Of a stretch of 64,000 bases of DNA, positions 58,640-64,000 are shown piece after piece; position 1 is the first letter of the stretch, and every line of letters begins with the position of its first letter. A model generated the notes under the pieces. That model made no database searches and was not told the DNA's origin. It saw only the letters and a list, made by a program, of their open reading frames with translations. Made by a program: the position numbers and the translations under genes. Source of the stretch: Epiperipatus broadwayi (taxonomy: Eukaryota; Onychophora; Udeonychophora; Euonychophora; Peripatidae). The DNA is taken from contig JAQFVV010006215.1 of the NCBI GenBank assembly GCA_028023455.1, positions 2,897,230 through 2,961,229 on the forward strand, written 5' to 3'.

Positions 58640-58760
58640 GGACATATGATAAAAATATATGTGAGAGATTATAACTTGGGCAAACTGATGAATACTGGTA
58701 CAGTATGAAATGCATATTGGGGGTAATTTGTCTTTAAGATGTATAATGGAGTTGGATTAT
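58640..58760 (+). repeat. Hammerhead repeat related to families B and C
   Basis: 'gatggacatatgataaaaat' and 'gtgagagattataacttggg' lead into the ribozyme and resemble the 17.7 and 38.8 kb context ('gtaagagattgtgatctggg'). Confidence 0.5.
58665..58729 (+). ncRNA. Hammerhead ribozyme, B/C-type
   Basis: CAAA, CTGATGA, ATACT-GGTAC-AGTAT (perfect 5-bp stem II, A-T next to the core), GAA, ATGCAT (palindromic stem III), A, TTGGGGG. Core positions are canonical. Inner stem I is weak (AA/TT then A opposite G), so activity is doubtful. Confidence 0.6.
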
Positions 58761-61700
58761 TAAAGTGCATTATAAAAAATATATATACAGAAATCTTTCT
58801 TACTCCAGTCCTGTCACATGATAAAAGATTATAAACTATTAGTCGGACTATTAGAATGATGTCTATTGAGCTTGTAAAGTAAATCAGATAGTATATACTA
58901 TACAGCATAATAAATTATAGTTTTATAAGGTTATTCATTGTATTCCCATTCAATGGAAGCATCCTTTAAAATATAGATATTTAAAGGTAGTCTATTCTAG
59001 ATCCATAACCTGTCCTAAAGCATAATTATCCAAAACAATTATTTAAATGGGAAAAATATATTATAAAGCCGAAAACTACATAGTTTGATTTTAATGAAAA
59101 CTAAAGTAAAACTTAAAAACTAAAACAAAAAAAAACTAATAAAAATTCACAGAACATTGGTTTAGCCATATCATTTGAGAATTTCAACTTATTCTACTTG
59201 GGAATTTCTTTTTTTCTCTCTTGATGTTATATTCTAAATCTGCTTTCTGCCTTATAAGAGAAAAATAAAATCAATCTTATAAAAAGAACAAATTTTGTCA
59301 ATAAAAACCTTTTTCACTTTGAGTTTTTTTTTATGTTCTTATTTAGCGTCAGCTTTTCAGAAAGGCCCTGAAATGTCTTTCACATATGTATTCTATATTA
59401 ATTAATGATTTTCATGATATTTTGTTCATTGACAGGTTTACAGTTTTTTTTGCTTGGATTTTTTTTTTCTATAACAATGTTCTAAGCAGTTTCCCCAGAA
59501 TTTCAAATCAATGTCCAAAATTACTATTGTATATGCAGCAGAATAATCAATAAATAATAATAAATACAGTAACTTAATCCTAAATGATCAAAATGTCTAT
59601 CATTTTAATGTTTGTTGTATATATTTTTATTTATTGTACAAATTGTAATCTTGTGGAAAAAAGTATTTCTTCTACAACTTGATCCTTCTCTCTTTGTTAC
59701 AGCTTACCTCACTGTACTCTATAAATAATAACTTTGGATTGTTTGATATTTTAACTCATACAGAAAGTTACAGGAAAAAATATTTTATTATAATAAGCTC
59801 AATAGAACGTTCTTTGATATACTAATTTATATATTATCTATTATTGCTTTTGATATAATAAAATTATATACTTAAATATTTGATCAAAGTTCCATCCAAA
59901 TATAAAACTTCAAGATCCAATCAGACTGAAGATTTTTTTTCTTCAAATAACTAAGAAAGATAACAATTTAATATTAGTCAGTAAACTGACATTTAGCTTT
60001 TCTTAGCTAGATTAAAACAAGGATAAAAAAGCAAACCCTCACTATATAGCTTAACAAACCTGATGATTTAATGTCTTTTCCTTCACTGTTGCTCTATGAG
60101 GAATAGAAAGTTATTGGAGAGCCTTCTGCAGGGCATTGTGCTAAATTATTTTGAGTTTTATTTATGCATATGCAGAGAGAGAGACAGGAGCTCATGGGTA
60201 AAGATCAAGTATTCATACTATGTTTTAAGATTTTTCTCTAAAATGTTCTGGACTTTTTGCATTTGTCTTTATATATATATACAATTAATTCATGGATAGA
60301 ATATAAATGGGTTCTGAATCTGTTAATATTGCAATGGTCAATAATGTTTTAGGCTCTTCTCCAAAAGTGATAAATTTATCATAATGATCCATTCCAGAAG
60401 AGAAAAACTGGATTGAGTTTATTAGCAAGTGGCATCAGAAGATTTTCTTCAATAGTTATTGTACTATGATTCTGAGATCTTGAACATTGTTTTCTTACAA
60501 ATAAACGCTTTGACTTTTCAGAAATAATTGAAGAAAGGGAGAATCCGTTGTAAAATGTAATTATTGGACTCAAACGTCCAAAAGACTAGAGCTAATGATA
60601 TTAGTAAATTTCCAAGTAAGACAGAATTTAGTCATCTAGAAAAATATATAAAAACCATAGTTGCATGCAGTATTTCACTACTATTAATAGATTGCCCTGT
60701 GTGGTTTATAGTCTTTGGAGTGGCAGACTCAAAGTTAGGATTGGCTGAGTGGAGCTATTATATTTTCAGTCTGCCATTAGGAGGATGTCACATGATCCTT
60801 TGAACACCATAAGTTACTTTTAAGACCTACAATTTAATTTAGCGTTGGAATGATGGACTCAGAAGTTATAGATTCGGTTCTAACCATCGATTATAATGGC
60901 CCTAGATTTATCAGTGAATGGCATATTATCTACCTTCCTATTGATTATTGCATTTATCTGCCTAAAAAAAGAAAACTTAAATATATCTGAATATTATACA
61001 AGTTATTTGATATCCTAGTAGCTAAAATTATTTTCAACAAATTGGCATCTTGATTTCTTAATTAATTAATTAAATAATGAAGTTTTATTAACGTAATCAT
61101 GATTATTTACATTTCGAAATTTAATGCTTTCCAGCAATTAATCGTTAATGCTCGCTATCAAAGTTACAATAACTGATAAAAGAAAAGAGCCTAACTGGAA
61201 AAAAGATTATAATTAATATATGTATTATGTTTGTTTCTTAACTGATTTACGCCAGTAATGGATTAAATGGGGAAATATTATAATAAATATATTTATTAAA
61301 AATCTGATGATAATTTTGTGTATTGAATATTCTAGCATTTTAAAACTGAGAACAAAATTGCTTCCAATTAACCGTCTAAGACAAACACTTCAATAGTTTA
61401 ATTAATGATAAAATGTTTCACAAACCTTATTATTATTATTATTTTTTTTTTTTCTGTGAAAACGAAAGTATTTCTATTCTTTGACAGGTTTTCCCAGATC
61501 TGCAGGATTTAATTAAGTTATTTATTATTCATGGTTAATTATCAGACTGTGAATTGTACTCTTCAATTCATCTTTGTTATGATTAATGCTGTATGCATTT
61601 TGTTTGATAGATGAATTGATACAATACAATATTTAAGTATAACTTGTCAGTCATTCTATCTATCTATCAGCGGCCAATCTATCCTATAATAATAATTCGT

Positions 61701-62215
61701 GAAAAAAGCAATATATATAGTTAATTTTTCTCAGGTAATATTTTTTAAAAACTATTTCAAAGGAAAAGACTAGAGCTGACTTTTATTATTATGAGTAAAT
61801 TTTTATTAAAGTTGAACCAAAGATAATCCTGCGCTCCTGGAGAATAGCTCCTTTGTATTATAGTTTTTTTTTTAAAGGTCAGTGAATTAAAATTAATCTA
61901 ATGAATTTAGATTAACATGGAACTAATAGCTCCAGCTAAAATTAATTGAATGATCCATTTACTAGCCAATAATTGAATGACTATTTTAGTTGGTTCTGGG
62001 CCAAATTGCTATAACTGATGAATACTTTATGGGGTAACAATTAGTGTATTAACCTGATATAATCTTCGGTTTTCATCTGAAGTGAATTTGGAAGTTTTTT
62101 AATTGGATAAAAAAGTATTAATTTACTTTTTTTTTTCACATAGTCAACTTTAAGTAGCTATTCAATATTATGTGGATAATGGCTATTTGGGATAATTTGG
62201 GTTAATCAGATAAAG
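58761..62215. other. A+T-rich filler
   Basis: No recognisable gene. Frames at 60379 and 60564 have normal-looking composition but no domain I know. Confidence 0.45.
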
Positions 62216-62219
62216 GTAT

Positions 62220-62455
62220 ATCACATGATCACCATTTCTTATGCTTGCTTATAATTGTTATTAAAACAGGAAAAACTCATTGTACCAAGGCTCCCCACTG
62301 ACGAAGGCCACAAGCCAGAAACTAGTCTGGGGATATTGGATGAGTAGGCACTAGATGGAGATTTTAAGCACACGCCTTCTGGCATCCATTGATTACTCTA
62401 GCTTGCTGTGAGTGGTAATATGTACAATGAGTTTTGCCTGTTTTAATAAAGATAT
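62220..62455. repeat. Family-A hammerhead repeat, fold-back ends
   Basis: Antisense unit start ('cacatgatcaccatttctta') and linker, then 'aaaacaggaaaaactcattg' antisense 3' end, then a sense copy from 62285 to the complementary 'caatgagttttgcctgtttt' (62421-62441). Terminal inverted arms are 22 bases around the ribozyme-bearing interior. Confidence 0.75.
62285..62339 (+). ncRNA. Type I hammerhead ribozyme, family A, best copy
   Basis: CCAA, GGC, TCCCCA, CTGACGA, A-GGC-CACAA-GCC-A, GAA, ACTAGT, C62327, then TGGGGA, TA, TTGG. Inner stem I is six Watson-Crick pairs (the T-G wobble of other copies is C-G here), outer stem I four. Cleavage is expected between 62327 and 62328. The only deviation is the A-A opposition at the base of stem II. 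Confidence 0.8.
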
Positions 62456-62529
62456 ATCATTTTCAAGATGTTCTAGTTATAATTTTAAACTGTATCAGTG
62501 TTTGCTTAGATACAAGTATAGTATATATA

Positions 62530-62875
62530 GTTTAAGTTAGATGTAATCAGAGGGGATTTGAACTCAGACTTTCAAGTTCCCTTTAATCATCCACTTAATC
62601 TGATATAACTGATGCACCCTACCATATACATGTGAAAAATATAAATAATTTCTAATATAAGTATTTTATGCTGAATCAGCACTCATCAGTTGGTTCAGAT
62701 CATCATCTCCCACACATATAATAAGTGCTCACTTCATATTATGATAGCAAGCAAATCTTCAAATTTTAATGGACAGGCTTCAATTCTCTCTAACTTTTCA
62801 GCTATCCACAGCTTCCTTTAGTAATCCATTCCATCTTATGCAACCGATGCACACTACCATATACATATGAAGAAG
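62530..62875 (-). repeat. Family-B repeat, partial tandem
   Basis: Antisense. 'cttaatctgatataactgat', 'gcaccctaccatatacat' at 62595-62635 recur as 'catcttatgcaaccgatgca', 'cactaccatatacat' near 62829-62868, so parts of two units lie head-to-tail. A 'ggatttgaactcagactttc' at 62555 is the antisense B box. Confidence 0.6.
62644..62703 (-). ncRNA. Hammerhead ribozyme, family B, decayed
   Basis: ACCAA, CTGATGA and GTGCT...AGCAT survive. GAAA reads AAAA and stem III ATACTTAT has lost self-complementarity. Confidence 0.55.
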
Positions 62876-62904
62876 CGAGAGGGGTTGTAGAAAATGGTAG
62901 AATT

Positions 62905-63780
62905 ATTCTTAATTTTTTAAACCAAATATCCAAATGATAGAAGTGAACCAAATGATTGGAAAGGTGTATAACAATATTAAATATTTTCAGAAAGGTGATA
63001 AAGAAAATATTAAAAATTATAAACCTGTAAGTCTTCTTCTATCACACCTGTACAAAATCTTTATTAAGATAATTATAACTTATCTACAATGAACTTTGGA
63101 TGCTAATTAACCAAAAGAACAAGTCAGATTTAAAAAGTGATTTTAGCTCAGTGGATCACATCTAAATATTTGAAAGAGTAAAACAAGGCAAAACTCTCCA
63201 TACAGGAGTGCCATCCTGTGCCAACCAGAGTAATCAATGGATGGCAGAAGGCTTATGCATAAAATTCCTATCCAATGCCTACTCATCCAATATCTCCAGA
63301 CTAGTATAAGAGATGGTGATCATGTGATATTTGAAAGCAGTTATAGAAAGAACAAATGAATATGAGTTATTATTATGCTTTGGATTTATAAATTAGGAAA
63401 TATTTCCCAGTGATTAAAGGGTTAGAATATCCAAATATAGGTCCAGGATATGGTCATTTTTCTGAAGAATATTTACCAAAATGCAACAGCAATGATTAAA
63501 TTGGGTGTTAAGAAGATTAACATTAATAAGGATGTTCTTCAAGATGATTTTCCATATCCTTAAAATGTTTGCAACAGTTTATTTTGTGGAGTAGAATGGG
63601 AAGCTAAGGAAAGAAAAGTATAGAGAGATTATTTAAGTCATATGCATTTTGAAAATGTTGTGGTTATTTAAGAAATAATGCTACAGACTTAAAAGAAATG
63701 TTTCAAGAGCTATCAGTGAAAGAGAAAAAGATAGGGCTAAAGAAAAAGAACTAACATCTACAAGTAATGTTCAATGCTTG
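62905..63780 (+). pseudogene. RTE retrotransposon, RT-domain fragment
   Basis: Matches the RT region of copy B from NDKDVPDDW to KINVKKTKVMFN: 'aatgattggaaaggtgtat', 'ttcagaaaggtgataaagaa', 'aattataaacctgtaagtct', 'gaacaaatgaatatgag', 'atttaccaaaatgcaacagc', 'tttattttgtggagtagaat'. Heavily broken. It is interrupted at 63177-63326 by a family-A repeat. Confidence 0.7.
63177..63326 (-). mobile_element. Family-A repeat inserted in RTE, 11-bp target duplication
   Basis: ATATTTGAAAG occurs at 63166-63176 and 63327-63337, and the RTE sequence is continuous when one copy and the insert are removed. The 150-bp insert is an antisense 3' piece ('aaaacaaggcaaaactctcc' to 'ccagactagt') joined to a sense 5' piece ('ataagagatggtgatcatgt'). 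The ribozyme is cut at stem III. This fixes real insertion ends for the family. Confidence 0.8.
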
Positions 63781-64000
63781 CTTTATGGTAATAATACTGG
63801 GCCTCTGAAGTATAGTATACAGTTCTGTATATCATGAAATATTGTAATTAACAAAAAGTTCTAATTATATTTGTAATAAATCTAATTCATAAAATAAATG
63901 CATATATTTATCATTAACTATAAATGAATGGAAATAAACAGTCTAAAGGGACAGTATGTGATATATTTGTGTTTCACAGATTGGTTTCTATAATTATCAT

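Overview
This window is strongly A+T-rich eukaryotic DNA made almost entirely of decayed mobile elements. I see no host gene, rRNA gene or CRISPR array. The only long reading frames are retrotransposon remnants. The mix (RTE-type and other non-LTR retrotransposons, Penelope-like elements with GIY-YIG endonucleases, hAT and TA-target DNA transposons, tRNA-headed short repeats) points to an invertebrate metazoan. I cannot name the phylum from the sequence.

Layout: 0.2-6.8 kb holds a hammerhead-ribozyme repeat, a Penelope remnant with its 3' region, three RTE tails and a tRNA-like repeat. 7.05-14.1 kb is a three-level nest: a non-LTR element (LINE-2) split by an RTE copy, itself split by a nearly full-length RTE copy. 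15-28 kb is scattered hammerhead repeats, tRNA-like SINEs and Penelope remnants in A+T-rich filler. 29.9-34.1 kb has two large inverted repeats (about 0.9 and 1.1 kb), a hAT MITE with a perfect 8-bp target duplication and a third LINE remnant. 35.8-42.3 kb is rich in hammerhead repeats in tandem and inverted arrangement. 44-53 kb has three DNA-transposon remnants and an RTE fragment. 53-64 kb is mostly filler ending in more hammerhead repeats and an RTE fragment with a dated repeat insertion.

The most interesting content is a set of short repeats carrying type I hammerhead self-cleaving ribozymes. At least two unrelated families keep complete cores (family A, for example 62285-62339, 35962-36016 and 41449-41503; family B at 30374-30434), and several others are decayed. 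They occur as head-to-tail dimers with spacings of about 435-512 bp and as inverted dimers with the 5' ends facing the centre. The Penelope-like endonuclease at 31.7-32.8 kb shows the same inverted topology. In two places (0.7-1.3 kb and 25.4-25.9 kb) a Penelope endonuclease tail is followed by the same unit, a tRNA-like sequence plus a hammerhead-like core. My inference is that the ribozyme repeats are retrozyme-like or Penelope-terminal-repeat-derived elements moved by Penelope machinery. All folds were done by hand.
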